56,403 nucleotides of DNA from Thermodesulfobacteriota bacterium. Its GTDB lineage: Bacteria; Desulfobacterota; Thermodesulfobacteria; Thermodesulfobacteriales; Thermodesulfobacteriaceae. Below are positions 24,834-33,936 of this stretch, in pieces. The DNA lies in contig JAUQPD010000027.1 of assembly GCA_030550555.1 (NCBI GenBank), positions 1 through 56,403 of the forward strand, in the 5' to 3' direction. Below the pieces are notes generated by a model. The model searched no databases. It was not told the DNA's origin and saw nothing but the letters and a program-made list of their open reading frames with translations. Made by a program: the position numbers and the translations under genes. Positions within the stretch are counted from its first letter, which is position 1, and every line of letters begins with the position of its first letter.

Positions 24834-25819
24834 AGGAAGTCTGGGTCTTTATTGAACAGGAGGATGGCAGGATTCATCCTGTCTCTTTTGAGCTACTTGG
24901 AGTGGGAAAGAGGCTTGCAGATGACCTTTCTGGTATTTGTGTAGGAATCCTTTTAGGTCATCAAGTGAGTTCGCTCGTAGATGAGGTCTTTAGTTTTGGT
25001 GCAGACAAAGTTTACCTCATTGAGCATGAGGTCCTAAGCTATTATCGTCACATACCTTATGCAAAGGCTTTAAGTTTTCTTGCCAAAAAGTATGGGCCTG
25101 AGATCTTACTTCTTGGAGCAACTCCTCTTGGTAGGGACCTTGCAGGAGGGGTAGCAACCCTCTTAGAGACAGGGCTTACAGCTGATGTTACAGAATTAGA
25201 GATAGATAAAGAGACAGGAAATTTACTAATGACGAGACCTGCTTATGGGGGGAACATAATGGCAACAATTATTTGTCCCAATCATCGGCCCCAGATGGCA
25301 ACAGTTAGACCAAGAATCTTCCCTATGCCTGAGCGAAAACCAGGAAGACGTGGAGAACTTATAGTAGAGAGAGTTGATCTTTATGAGGAGGAGGCAGGTG
25401 TTAGACGTATTGGCTTTCTTCCAAAGGAGAAAACCGTAAATCTTGAGTATGCAGAGGTGATTGTTGCTGGAGGAAAGGGGCTTGGTGGAAAGGAAGGATT
25501 TGAAAAACTTCGAGAATTAGCAAGATTGCTTGGAGGTGAGATTGGGGCATCAAGGCTTGCGGTTGAAGCAGGTTGGATAAGTTACGATCATCAAGTTGGT
25601 CAAACTGGAAAGACCGTGAGACCAAAGGTCTATTTAGCCTTTGGAATCTCTGGAGCAATCCAGCACAGAGCTGGGATGCAGAATTCAGATCTTATAATTG
25701 CTATAAATTCAGATCCCAAGGCTCCTATCTTCAACATTGCAGATCTCGGAATCATTGGGGATTGGAAAATCCTTTGTGATGCTTTGATTGAAGCAATAAA
25801 GAGACACAAGGGCAATTAG
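24830..25819 (+). CDS. fixB: electron transfer flavoprotein alpha subunit FixB
   Basis: FAD-binding large ETF subunit. 329 residues. The N-terminal alpha/beta domain contains PEILLLGATPLGRDLAGGVA. The C-terminal FAD domain carries VIVAGGKGLGGKEGFEKL, GASRLAVEAGWISYDHQVGQ, and the family signature YLAFGISGAIQHRAGMQNSD. It is flush with fixC (next ATG begins at the following base), so fixABCX is one operon. Confidence 0.95.
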   Translation: MKEVWVFIEQEDGRIHPVSFELLGVGKRLADDLSGICVGILLGHQVSSLVDEVFSFGADKVYLIEHEVLSYYRHIPYAKALSFLAKKYGPEILLLGATPLGRDLAGGVATLLETGLTADVTELEIDKETGNLLMTRPAYGGNIMATIICPNHRPQMATVRPRIFPMPERKPGRRGELIVERVDLYEEEAGVRRIGFLPKEKTVNLEYAEVIVAGGKGLGGKEGFEKLRELARLLGGEIGASRLAVEAGWISYDHQVGQTGKTVRPKVYLAFGISGAIQHRAGMQNSDLIIAINSDPKAPIFNIADLGIIGDWKILCDALIEAIKRHKGN

Positions 25820-27136
25820 ATGGAAGAGCTAAAATTTGATGTAGTCATAGTTGGTGGAGGGCCTGCAGGCCTTTCCTGTGGAATCACTCTGGCTAAGGCA
25901 GGTATAAGAGCTCTCCTCATTGAAAGAGGGCGCTTCTGTGGCGCAAAAAATCTTTTTGGTGGCGTTGTTTATACGAAGTCTGTCAAAGAGTTAGTTCCTG
26001 AATTTCCCAATGTGGAGCCTTCACCAGTTGAGCGTCCAGTGACTGAAGAAGGTTATTACATAGTCTCTTCTGAGGGGCTTGTAAAATTATTACACAGAAA
26101 AAAGGATCCCCATGAGGCCTTTACCGCAACAAGAGCACGCTTTGATAGTTTTCTTGCAGAGTATGCTCTTAAGCTGGGACTTGAGATCGCACCCAAAACT
26201 AAGGTCTTAGATTTGCTTAAAGAGGGTCAGAGAATTAAAGGGGTAATTGTTGATAGGCCAAGAGCTTTTGGAGATCCGAGGCCTACAGAAATTCCAGCCA
26301 ACATCGTTGTAATCGCTGAGGGTGTAAACCGAGTTTTAACAGAAAAGGCTGGACTAATTGGGAGACCTTTTGGAGCTGAAGATGTAGCTCTTGCTGTCAA
26401 AGAGATAATTCAATTACCTAAAGGAGCTCTTGAGGCAAGATTGGGCTTAGCTGAAGGACAGGGTCTTGCAGTAGAGATTATTGGAGATATAACAGCTTGC
26501 CTTCCTGGAACTGGGTTTATATACACTAACAGAAACCATCTTTCCTTTGGTCTTGGGCTTTTTCTCTCAAATTTAAGAGAATCTGCCTTTAAGCCTTATG
26601 AGCTCCTTGAGAGAGCAAAAAACCATCCTCACCTCAGGGAGCTCTTTAAAGATGGTGAAATTTTAGAATATGGAGCCCATCTCATACCTGAGTGGGGACT
26701 TGAGGGGCTTCCAAGACTCTATGGTGATGGAGTTCTTGTTGTTGGGGACTCTGCTGGATTAGTAAATCCTCTCTTTCGCGAGGGGACAAATTTGGCCATC
26801 TACTCAGGAATAATGGCAGGAAAAACAATAATAGAGGCCTTTGAAAAGGGAGACTTTTCTTCAAGGACATTAAAGGCTTATGAAGCACAACTTAGAGAGA
26901 GTTTTATTTATCAAGATTTGATTACTCTCAAAAAACTCAAAAAACACCTTTTTACAAATATTCATTTATTTAAGACCTATCCAGAGCTTCTATATGACAC
27001 AATAAGTTTGTTTTTCTCTGCTCAAGGAAGGCCAAAGAGAGAGGTAATGAGGGAGATTTTTGAGCTCATAAGGAAGAAGAGAGGTTTTCTTGGTATTGTA
27101 GGAGACTTAATTAAGGTTGGGAGGGCCCTTTGGTAA
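25820..27136 (+). CDS. fixC: FixC flavoprotein (ETF:quinone oxidoreductase-like)
   Basis: 438 residues. N-terminal dinucleotide fold VVIVGGGPAGLSCGITLAKA (residues about 9-28), a second FAD motif GDGVLVVGDSAGLVNPLFRE near residue 305, and helices in the C-terminal part that may associate with the membrane. Passes electrons from the ETF pair to the quinone pool via FixX. It overlaps the fixX start by 7 bp. Confidence 0.95.
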   Translation: MEELKFDVVIVGGGPAGLSCGITLAKAGIRALLIERGRFCGAKNLFGGVVYTKSVKELVPEFPNVEPSPVERPVTEEGYYIVSSEGLVKLLHRKKDPHEAFTATRARFDSFLAEYALKLGLEIAPKTKVLDLLKEGQRIKGVIVDRPRAFGDPRPTEIPANIVVIAEGVNRVLTEKAGLIGRPFGAEDVALAVKEIIQLPKGALEARLGLAEGQGLAVEIIGDITACLPGTGFIYTNRNHLSFGLGLFLSNLRESAFKPYELLERAKNHPHLRELFKDGEILEYGAHLIPEWGLEGLPRLYGDGVLVVGDSAGLVNPLFREGTNLAIYSGIMAGKTIIEAFEKGDFSSRTLKAYEAQLRESFIYQDLITLKKLKKHLFTNIHLFKTYPELLYDTISLFFSAQGRPKREVMREIFELIRKKRGFLGIVGDLIKVGRALW

Positions 27137-27426
27137 AAGATATCTATGTGAATATAGATGAGAAAATTTCAAGTGTAAAATTTTTCGTTGATGAGGAATA
27201 CTGTCATTTGAAGATAAAAAGTGAAGAGGTTTGTCTGAATTGCGAAAGAAAGCCTTGTCTAAGTTTTTGTCCTGCTGGAGTTTACAGATTAGATAGTAAT
27301 GGTAAGATATTGATCAATTATCAGGCCTGCCTTGAATGTGGATCCTGCAGGGTGGGATGTCCCTTTAACAATATTTTATGGGATTATCCAAGAGGTGGAT
27401 TTGGTCTAAATTACAAATTTGGGTAA
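27130..27426 (+). CDS. fixX: ferredoxin-like protein FixX
   Basis: 98 residues with two cysteine clusters: CLNCERKPCLSFCP and CLECGSCRVGC. The second is a CxxCxxC plus downstream Cys-type cluster binding [4Fe-4S]; together they match the FixX layout with one working cluster. The N-terminal ~35 residues are not conserved. TTG at 27130 is supported by a GGGAGGG ribosome site 6 bp upstream inside fixC. Confidence 0.92.
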   Translation: MVKDIYVNIDEKISSVKFFVDEEYCHLKIKSEEVCLNCERKPCLSFCPAGVYRLDSNGKILINYQACLECGSCRVGCPFNNILWDYPRGGFGLNYKFG

Positions 27427-27433
27427 TTATAAA

Positions 27434-29539
27434 ATGAGAGACTGGTATTATAACATAGTCTACTACATTTTGTTTCTTGTAGTAATATTTTTTGGTCTCT
27501 ATATACGTTTTGATGATGTTAAGTTTTGGAGGGAGAGAGAAAGTTTTTCATTCTATAATGGTGAGCCTCTTTATGCTGAGTATGACTCCTTTTATTTTGC
27601 CCGCCTTTCAAGGGATATTAAAGAAGGCCTCTTTAAAAGTGGAGAAGTTGATAAGTTTAGATTTTTCCCTGATAATACCAAAGAAGCATACTTAGATAAT
27701 GAAACCAAATTCTATACCACATATAGAATCCCTGGTAATTTTATAAGTTATATCTTTAATTTATTATCGGAAATTACAGGAATTTCCGTTGCCTGGCTTA
27801 CATATTATTTAATACCCTTTCTTGCGATTACTCTTGTTATTCCACTATATTTTTATTTTAAGGAACTTGGTTTACCTTTTGTTGGTATATTTGGTGGTTT
27901 AATTGGTGTATCAGCTCCTATGTATCTTGGAAGAACAGGCCTAATGAGGCTTGATCATGATCCTCTCAATCTCACTCTTCCTTTTTTAATAGCTTTCTTT
28001 TACTTGAAATTTTTCAAAACTACAGATATAAGATTCAAATATTTTTGGATAACTTTAGCTTCGTTAACTTCAGTATTTTATTATCTTTGGTATGCTCACT
28101 CTAATCTAAATTTTGTTCTTGTCGTTACTTTTATATTTGTTCTTTTTTATGATTCTTTAAAGGAATTTATCTTGAAAAGGAAAATTTCCTTTAGAGTTAC
28201 TAAACACGAAATTTTATATCTTTCTATCTTGATTTTACCACAAATTTGGTATCTATATACAGGTCCATGGTATTTAATTTTTCAAATTAAAACTTTGGTT
28301 CTCTATATAAAAAGTCCAAGTGCGGTAGATATTCTTTTCAAAGACTTTCCGAATATTCTTATTTCTATTTCAGAATTACAGAAAATGACTTTTTGGGAAG
28401 TCTTTTCTGCAACTATTTACAACCAATACTTTGGCCTTATTGGATTGATAGGGGCTATTTTTCTGTTTTTATTTCGTTTTAAAGATCTATTCTTTCTTCT
28501 TCCCTTTTTCTGCATTGGGCTTTTAACATTTTTCTCGGGTGCTCGTTTTGCTATGTATCTTGGCCCATTTTTAGGGATGGGTCTTGGATATCTTGTTCAT
28601 CTTCTTTTTCAGAGTTTGCTTCCTCGTTTTGAAATTTTTAGCAGTAAATATAAACAACGTTTAGCTGAGGTCTTAATTGGTCTTCTTCTTTTTATTTCAG
28701 TTTTAGGTTTTCAGAAGAATGCTCTAAGTCTTGTTAGCACTCCCAAAATAACTGCCTCTCTTGTTAGGGATATGGAGTGGTTAAAGAAGAATACCCCCGA
28801 GGATTCGGTGATTTGGACTTGGTGGGATTATGGATATGCCTTTCCCCTATATGCAAGAAGGACCGTTGTGCATGATGGTGGCTCTCAGACAAGCCCTAAG
28901 ACCTACTTTGTTGCAAGATCATTTGCAACCCATGATCCCAGGGAAGGTTGGCTAATTACTTCCTTTATAAGCAATTACGGTCTAACAGGACTCGCAAGAA
29001 TTATGAAGGAGCAAAAACTCTCAGCAAAAGAAATTGTAGAAAAAATAAGTGCTGGTGAATACTTGAAGGAGATAAGAACTCCTATCTATTGGGTCTTCAC
29101 ATATGACTTAATACCCAAGTTTGCTTGGATACACTATTTTGGAACCTATGATTTTACAAAGAGAGAGGGCCTTTTTGGAAGGATCTTTATTCCAACATGT
29201 AACATGCTAAACTCCCATGAGGTCATATGTCCTGATATTGAGAATGCAGTGATAAATTTAAGTTTAGGAATTATAAAAGTGCAGAATCAGACTATTCCTG
29301 TGAGGAGAATTTACTACATTGAAGGTGAACAGAAAAGAATGAGTGAGTTCTATCCCATGGGCTATACAGTAGCTATAGTGAAAGCTGGTCCCCAAGCGGG
29401 ATTAGTTCTTGCAGAACCACCTTCAGATGAAAGCCTTTTCTTTAAGATGTTTATTCTCAGGAAATATGATCCGAGATACTTTGAGCTCATCTATGATAAC
29501 TTTCCACAAATGGTTGTTTATAAGGTGAAACCTAATTAG
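27434..29539 (+). CDS. STT3/PglB-type oligosaccharyltransferase
   Basis: About 700-residue membrane enzyme that transfers a lipid-linked glycan to protein asparagine. From the ATG at 27434: an Asp in the first external loop (YAEYDSFYF, D51), DHD at 174-176, SISE at 311-314 (the SVSE/TIxE catalytic Glu), RF at 371, and WWDYG at 463-467. Together these form the full catalytic and sequon-binding set of STT3 proteins. Roughly 11-13 hydrophobic segments precede the periplasmic C-terminal domain. It follows fixX by 7 bp. No glycosyltransferases or flippase are nearby, so the glycan pathway must be elsewhere. TTG at 27419 is an alternative start. Confidence 0.88.
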   Translation: MRDWYYNIVYYILFLVVIFFGLYIRFDDVKFWRERESFSFYNGEPLYAEYDSFYFARLSRDIKEGLFKSGEVDKFRFFPDNTKEAYLDNETKFYTTYRIPGNFISYIFNLLSEITGISVAWLTYYLIPFLAITLVIPLYFYFKELGLPFVGIFGGLIGVSAPMYLGRTGLMRLDHDPLNLTLPFLIAFFYLKFFKTTDIRFKYFWITLASLTSVFYYLWYAHSNLNFVLVVTFIFVLFYDSLKEFILKRKISFRVTKHEILYLSILILPQIWYLYTGPWYLIFQIKTLVLYIKSPSAVDILFKDFPNILISISELQKMTFWEVFSATIYNQYFGLIGLIGAIFLFLFRFKDLFFLLPFFCIGLLTFFSGARFAMYLGPFLGMGLGYLVHLLFQSLLPRFEIFSSKYKQRLAEVLIGLLLFISVLGFQKNALSLVSTPKITASLVRDMEWLKKNTPEDSVIWTWWDYGYAFPLYARRTVVHDGGSQTSPKTYFVARSFATHDPREGWLITSFISNYGLTGLARIMKEQKLSAKEIVEKISAGEYLKEIRTPIYWVFTYDLIPKFAWIHYFGTYDFTKREGLFGRIFIPTCNMLNSHEVICPDIENAVINLSLGIIKVQNQTIPVRRIYYIEGEQKRMSEFYPMGYTVAIVKAGPQAGLVLAEPPSDESLFFKMFILRKYDPRYFELIYDNFPQMVVYKVKPN

Positions 29540-29577
29540 AAATTAATAGACAATTAAATCAAGCAGAGGGGGGGACT

Positions 29578-29913
29578 ATGAAGGTTAATTTGGAAAACCT
29601 TGAGATGAAGCCCCATCCTAAGTTTAAGGGAGTGAGAATAGGATTTATTGTTACAAAGGAGAGACATCCTGAGCTGAGTATTACTGTGCTCGAGATACAA
29701 CCAGGTGTAGAGGTCCCAATTCACGACCATGAAAGAGAGGTTGACAGCATCCTTGTTCTCTCTGGCACAGGAAAGGCCTTTATAGGAGATTCCTGGCATG
29801 AGATAGGACCAAAAGATGTGCTTGTGATGGCTCCTGGACTAAAGCATGGAGTTAGAAACGATGGGATAGAACCTCTGATTTGTTATATTGTCCATGCACC
29901 TGCACTCTGGTAG
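29578..29913 (+). CDS. cupin-domain protein
   Basis: 111 residues forming a single cupin barrel: motif 1 VPIHDHEREVDSILVLSGTG supplies two His and a Glu, and motif 2 VMAPGLKHGVRN supplies the third His. Cupins of this size are metal-binding isomerases, dioxygenases or sensors; the substrate is unknown. AGAGGGGGG precedes the ATG. It lies 38 bp after the STT3 gene and 15 bp before argB. Confidence 0.85.
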   Translation: MKVNLENLEMKPHPKFKGVRIGFIVTKERHPELSITVLEIQPGVEVPIHDHEREVDSILVLSGTGKAFIGDSWHEIGPKDVLVMAPGLKHGVRNDGIEPLICYIVHAPALW

Positions 29914-29928
29914 GAGGGATATAATTGA

Positions 29929-30831
29929 ATGGATATCGTAGAAAAAGCCAAGATTCTCATCTCAGCTCTTCCCTATTTTAGAAGATTCTTTGGCAAAATC
30001 ATAGTAATTAAATACGGTGGCCATGCAATGGTAGATGAAGACCTAAAGAGGGATTTTGCCAAGGACATTGTACTTATGAAATATGTGGGAATCAAACCTA
30101 TTATTGTTCACGGTGGAGGCCCTCAGATAAGCAGGGTGATGGAGAGGATGGGCTTAAAGCCGGTTTTTGTTGAGGGGCAGAGAGTTACTGATGAAGAAAC
30201 AATGGATGTAGTTGAGATGGTGCTTGTAGGAACAGTTAACAAGTCAATTGTCAGCCTTATCAATCAGGCTGGCGGTAAGGCAGTTGGTTTATCAGGCAGA
30301 GATGGAAATCTAATAGAGGTTGAAAAAATGACCATTTATAGATATACTGGGGAAGATAGACCTCCTGAGATCATTGACATTGGTAGAGTAGGGAAGGTTC
30401 GTAAGGTAAATCCTGAAATACTTTTTACCCTGATTGAGAGTGATTTTATACCTGTTATAGCTCCTGTGGGAGTAGGACCTGATGGATATGCCTATAATGT
30501 GAATGCAGATTTAGTTGCAGGGGCTATTGCTGGAAGTTTGAAGGCTGAGAAATTAATCTACCTTACTGATGTTGAGGGAGTTAAGGATGAGAATGGAACC
30601 CTTCTTTCAACTCTATTTATATCTCAAGTTGAGGAACTTATAGATAAGGGCATTGCCAGAGGAGGTATGATTCCAAAGCTAAAGAGTGCAAGAAAAGCTT
30701 TACTTTCAGGTGTAAATAAGGTCCATATAATTGATGGAAGGATTCCTCACAGTGTAATCATTGAACTTTTTACCGATGAGGGGCTTGGAACTCAAATCAT
30801 AGTTGATGAGGAGAGGGAGACTGATGGATAG
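29929..30831 (+). CDS. argB: acetylglutamate kinase ArgB
   Basis: Phosphorylates N-acetylglutamate in arginine synthesis. 300 residues of the amino-acid-kinase fold: VIKYGGHAMVDEDLKRDFAK near residue 25, PIIVHGGGPQISRVMERMG near 57, the substrate segment VGLSGRDGN, NVNADLVAGAIAGSLKAEKL near 197, and RGGMIPKLKSA near 243. AGGAGGG ribosome site upstream. No other arg gene is in the window. Overlaps valS by 8 bp. Confidence 0.96.
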   Translation: MDIVEKAKILISALPYFRRFFGKIIVIKYGGHAMVDEDLKRDFAKDIVLMKYVGIKPIIVHGGGPQISRVMERMGLKPVFVEGQRVTDEETMDVVEMVLVGTVNKSIVSLINQAGGKAVGLSGRDGNLIEVEKMTIYRYTGEDRPPEIIDIGRVGKVRKVNPEILFTLIESDFIPVIAPVGVGPDGYAYNVNADLVAGAIAGSLKAEKLIYLTDVEGVKDENGTLLSTLFISQVEELIDKGIARGGMIPKLKSARKALLSGVNKVHIIDGRIPHSVIIELFTDEGLGTQIIVDEERETDG

Positions 30832-33478
30832 AGAAATACCTCCGAGCTATGATCCTAAGAAAGTCGAAGATAAATGGTATAAAATTTGGGAAGAAAGGGG
30901 ACTCTTTGAGCCGAGTTTTGATCCCAGTAAGCCTAAATTTTCAATGGTGATACCTCCGCCGAATGTCACAGGCTCTCTTCATATAGGGCATGCTTTAAAT
31001 AATACTATTCAGGATGTACTTGCGAGATATAAACGAATGGATGGGTATGATGTTCTTTGGATTCCAGGGACAGATCATGCAGGGATAGCTACACAGAATG
31101 TTGTAGAGAGAGAGCTTGCGAAGGAGGGGCTAACAAGGGAGGCCCTAGGCAGAGAAAAGTTCATTGAAAGAGTGTGGCAATGGAAAGAACAGTATGGGAA
31201 CAGAATTGTTCACCAATTGAGAAAATTGGGTGCCAGTTGCAGTTGGAAATTTGAAAGATTTACGATGGATGAAGGACTTTCAAGAGCTGTTAGAGAAGTT
31301 TTCTATAGGTTATGGAATGAGGGATTGATTTATAGAGGAGACTACATAATAAATTGGTGCCCTAGATGTCATACCGCTCTTGCAGACCTTGAGGTGGAAT
31401 TTGAACCAAGTCCAGGTAAGCTTTGGTATATAAGATATTTTCTTGAGAGTGGGGAAGGGGCGATTGTTGTCGCTACTACAAGACCCGAGACTATGCTTGG
31501 AGACACCGCAGTTGCGGTTCATCCTGAGGATCTAAGATATAAGACTTTGATTGGGAAATTCGTCAGATTACCCATAATTGAAAGGAGGATTCCTATAATT
31601 GCAGATAACCGTGTAGATCCTGAGTTCGGAACAGGTGCTGTTAAGGTTACGCCTGCTCATGATTTTAATGATTTCGAAATTGCAAGGACACATAATCTTC
31701 CTGCAGTAAAGGTTATTGATGAGTCAGGAAGGATGACGGAGTCTGCAGGGCCTCTTGCAGGGCTTGATCGCTTTACTGCAAGACAGGAGATAATTAGACT
31801 TCTTGAGGAAGGAGGATATCTTGAAAAGGTCGAGGACTATGAGGTTGTCCTTGGGCATTGTTATAGATGTAATACCGTGATAGAACCTCTGTTATCGAAA
31901 CAGTGGTTTGTCAGGATGAAGCCACTAGCTGGGCCAGCTATATCAGCAGTTGAATACGAATTTATCCGATTCTATCCTGATTCTTGGAAAAATCTTTATT
32001 TTGATTGGATGTCTCGAATAAGAGATTGGTGTGTGTCAAGGCAGATCTGGTGGGGCCATAGAATTCCTGTCTGGTATTGTCAGGACTGCGGGGAGGTCAT
32101 TGTAAGTAGGGATGAAAAGGTTGAACACTGTATTGAATGTGGTAGTCCCAATTTAAGGGCAGAAGAGGATGTTCTAGATACCTGGTTTTCTTCTGCACTT
32201 TGGCCCTTTTCTACTATGGGTTGGCCCGAAAAAACTGAGACTCTTAAGAGATTTTATCCGACTTCTGTCTTAGTGACAAGTTTTGACATTATTTTCTTTT
32301 GGGTTGCTCGGATGATTATGATGGGAATTCACTTTATGGGAGCAATCCCCTTTGAGAAGGTTTATATCCATGCCCTAGTGAGAGATGAAAAGGGTCAGAA
32401 GATGAGCAAAAGTAAGGGGAACGTCATTGATCCCTTGGAAATGATCGAAATCTACGGAACAGATGCCCTAAGATTTACTCTTGTTGCTCTATGTGCACAA
32501 GGTAGAGATATCAAACTTTCACCAGCTCGAATAGAGGGTTATAGACATTTTATAAACAAAATTTGGAATGCAGGTAGATATGTATTGATGAATCTTGAGG
32601 GTATTTCTGAGAGAGAGCTTGAGTTAATTAAAGATAATAGCCTTTCACTTTTTTCAAAATGGATACTAAATAGACTAGATCAAACAGTTACTAAAGTAAG
32701 AGAAAAGATGGAGGAGTTTGAATTTGATCAATCAGCTCTTCTTCTATATCACTTCTTTTGGGATGATTTTTGTGATTGGTACATAGAAATTTCTAAAATA
32801 TATCTTAAAGATGAGTTTCGTAAAAAAGAAACACAGACTGTATTGTATTACGTTTTTTCAGAATCTCTAAAATTGCTCCATCCATTTATACCTTTTATTA
32901 CTGAAGAACTATGGCAATATCTACCATCTAATAGTAAAAAGTTCCTCATTCAAGAGTCTTATCCACAGGCTAGAAATTTTGTTCTTTCAGAGGAAGAAAA
33001 GTTTCTTGTAGACTTAATAATGGAGTTGATAGTTTCTATAAGAAATATAAAAGCAGAATATCGTTTGGTATCACAAAAAAAGATCCCCGTATACTACAAG
33101 AACGAAAGAAAGATACTCAATTTAATAGAACAAGAAAAAGAAATTGTCAAATTTTTAGCAAAAATTGATGATATAATTTTTGTCGAAGATTATACAAGAA
33201 AAAAAGGAGACATTGTTCAAATTCTCTCTTCAGGTGAGCTTTATTTTGATCTCACTAATTATATTGACTATAGGAAAGAAAGAGAAAGACTGCTCAAAGA
33301 GAAAGCACAGCTTGAAGAAAAGATGAGAAGGGCTGAACAAAAATTGTCAAACCCACAATTTTTAGAAAGAGCTCCTCTTGAGGTTATAGAAAAAGAAAGG
33401 CGAACATATGAGGAAATGAATGAACGTATCAAGAAAATACAAAATCTACTAACAGGTCTAGAAGATAGTGGAAGCTAG
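30824..33478 (+). CDS. valS: valyl-tRNA synthetase ValS
   Basis: Class I aminoacyl-tRNA synthetase, about 884 residues. HIGH motif in PPPNVTGSLHIGHALNN (HIGH at 53-56), KMSKS in KGQKMSKSKGN near 526. The CP1 editing domain (TTRPETMLGDTAVAVHPED) is present, a zinc-ribbon-like CQDCGE...CIECG near 425, an anticodon-binding domain, and a C-terminal coiled coil from about residue 820 that contacts the tRNA. ATG at 30824 follows a GAGAGGGAGA ribosome site; an in-frame TTG at 30803 is less likely. Confidence 0.97.
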   Translation: MDREIPPSYDPKKVEDKWYKIWEERGLFEPSFDPSKPKFSMVIPPPNVTGSLHIGHALNNTIQDVLARYKRMDGYDVLWIPGTDHAGIATQNVVERELAKEGLTREALGREKFIERVWQWKEQYGNRIVHQLRKLGASCSWKFERFTMDEGLSRAVREVFYRLWNEGLIYRGDYIINWCPRCHTALADLEVEFEPSPGKLWYIRYFLESGEGAIVVATTRPETMLGDTAVAVHPEDLRYKTLIGKFVRLPIIERRIPIIADNRVDPEFGTGAVKVTPAHDFNDFEIARTHNLPAVKVIDESGRMTESAGPLAGLDRFTARQEIIRLLEEGGYLEKVEDYEVVLGHCYRCNTVIEPLLSKQWFVRMKPLAGPAISAVEYEFIRFYPDSWKNLYFDWMSRIRDWCVSRQIWWGHRIPVWYCQDCGEVIVSRDEKVEHCIECGSPNLRAEEDVLDTWFSSALWPFSTMGWPEKTETLKRFYPTSVLVTSFDIIFFWVARMIMMGIHFMGAIPFEKVYIHALVRDEKGQKMSKSKGNVIDPLEMIEIYGTDALRFTLVALCAQGRDIKLSPARIEGYRHFINKIWNAGRYVLMNLEGISERELELIKDNSLSLFSKWILNRLDQTVTKVREKMEEFEFDQSALLLYHFFWDDFCDWYIEISKIYLKDEFRKKETQTVLYYVFSESLKLLHPFIPFITEELWQYLPSNSKKFLIQESYPQARNFVLSEEEKFLVDLIMELIVSIRNIKAEYRLVSQKKIPVYYKNERKILNLIEQEKEIVKFLAKIDDIIFVEDYTRKKGDIVQILSSGELYFDLTNYIDYRKERERLLKEKAQLEEKMRRAEQKLSNPQFLERAPLEVIEKERRTYEEMNERIKKIQNLLTGLEDSGS

Positions 33479-33576
33479 AATATTTTATGCGAGGTAACTA
33501 TGAAAATACATTAATATTGTCTGTAGTTTTTTTTAAAGTTGTTCTCCCTTTAATAACTGATCAAGATTTCATATAG

Positions 33577-33927
33577 ATGGTTTTAGATAAAAGAATTTAC
33601 ACCAGATATCCTCTGAGATGTGAATGTATCTTAGCTACAGAATCTGGAAGAACGTTTGGAGCTGAAATAATGGATTTAAGTGCAGAAGGAGCAAAAATTA
33701 AAGCTGACGCAGGAATAAATTTGAATGAAGGTGATGTTATTTTTTTAAATATAAAATGTAAATACAGAATAAAAGCAAAGGCAGAAATAAGATGGCTTAA
33801 ATATGATGATAGATTCACAATTTTTGGAGTAAAATTCGTTGAAATGTCTATGAAAGATAGAGATTCATTAGCTAAAATTCTATCTGAAATGGCTTTATCA
33901 AGGTTAGAAGAGTCCTATTGGAGATGA
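33577..33927 (+). CDS. PilZ-domain c-di-GMP receptor
   Basis: 116 residues consisting of a PilZ domain alone: RIYTR (RxxxR) at residues 6-10 and DLSAEGAKI (DxSxxG) near 33, spaced as usual. The beta barrel ends with FGVKFVEMS. Probably adjusts motility or surface structures on c-di-GMP binding, but no effector domain is attached. About 100 bp after valS with no ribosome site; it ends 9 bp from the convergent SMC gene. Confidence 0.85.
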   Translation: MVLDKRIYTRYPLRCECILATESGRTFGAEIMDLSAEGAKIKADAGINLNEGDVIFLNIKCKYRIKAKAEIRWLKYDDRFTIFGVKFVEMSMKDRDSLAKILSEMALSRLEESYWR

Positions 33928-33936
33928 TTTTTAAAA

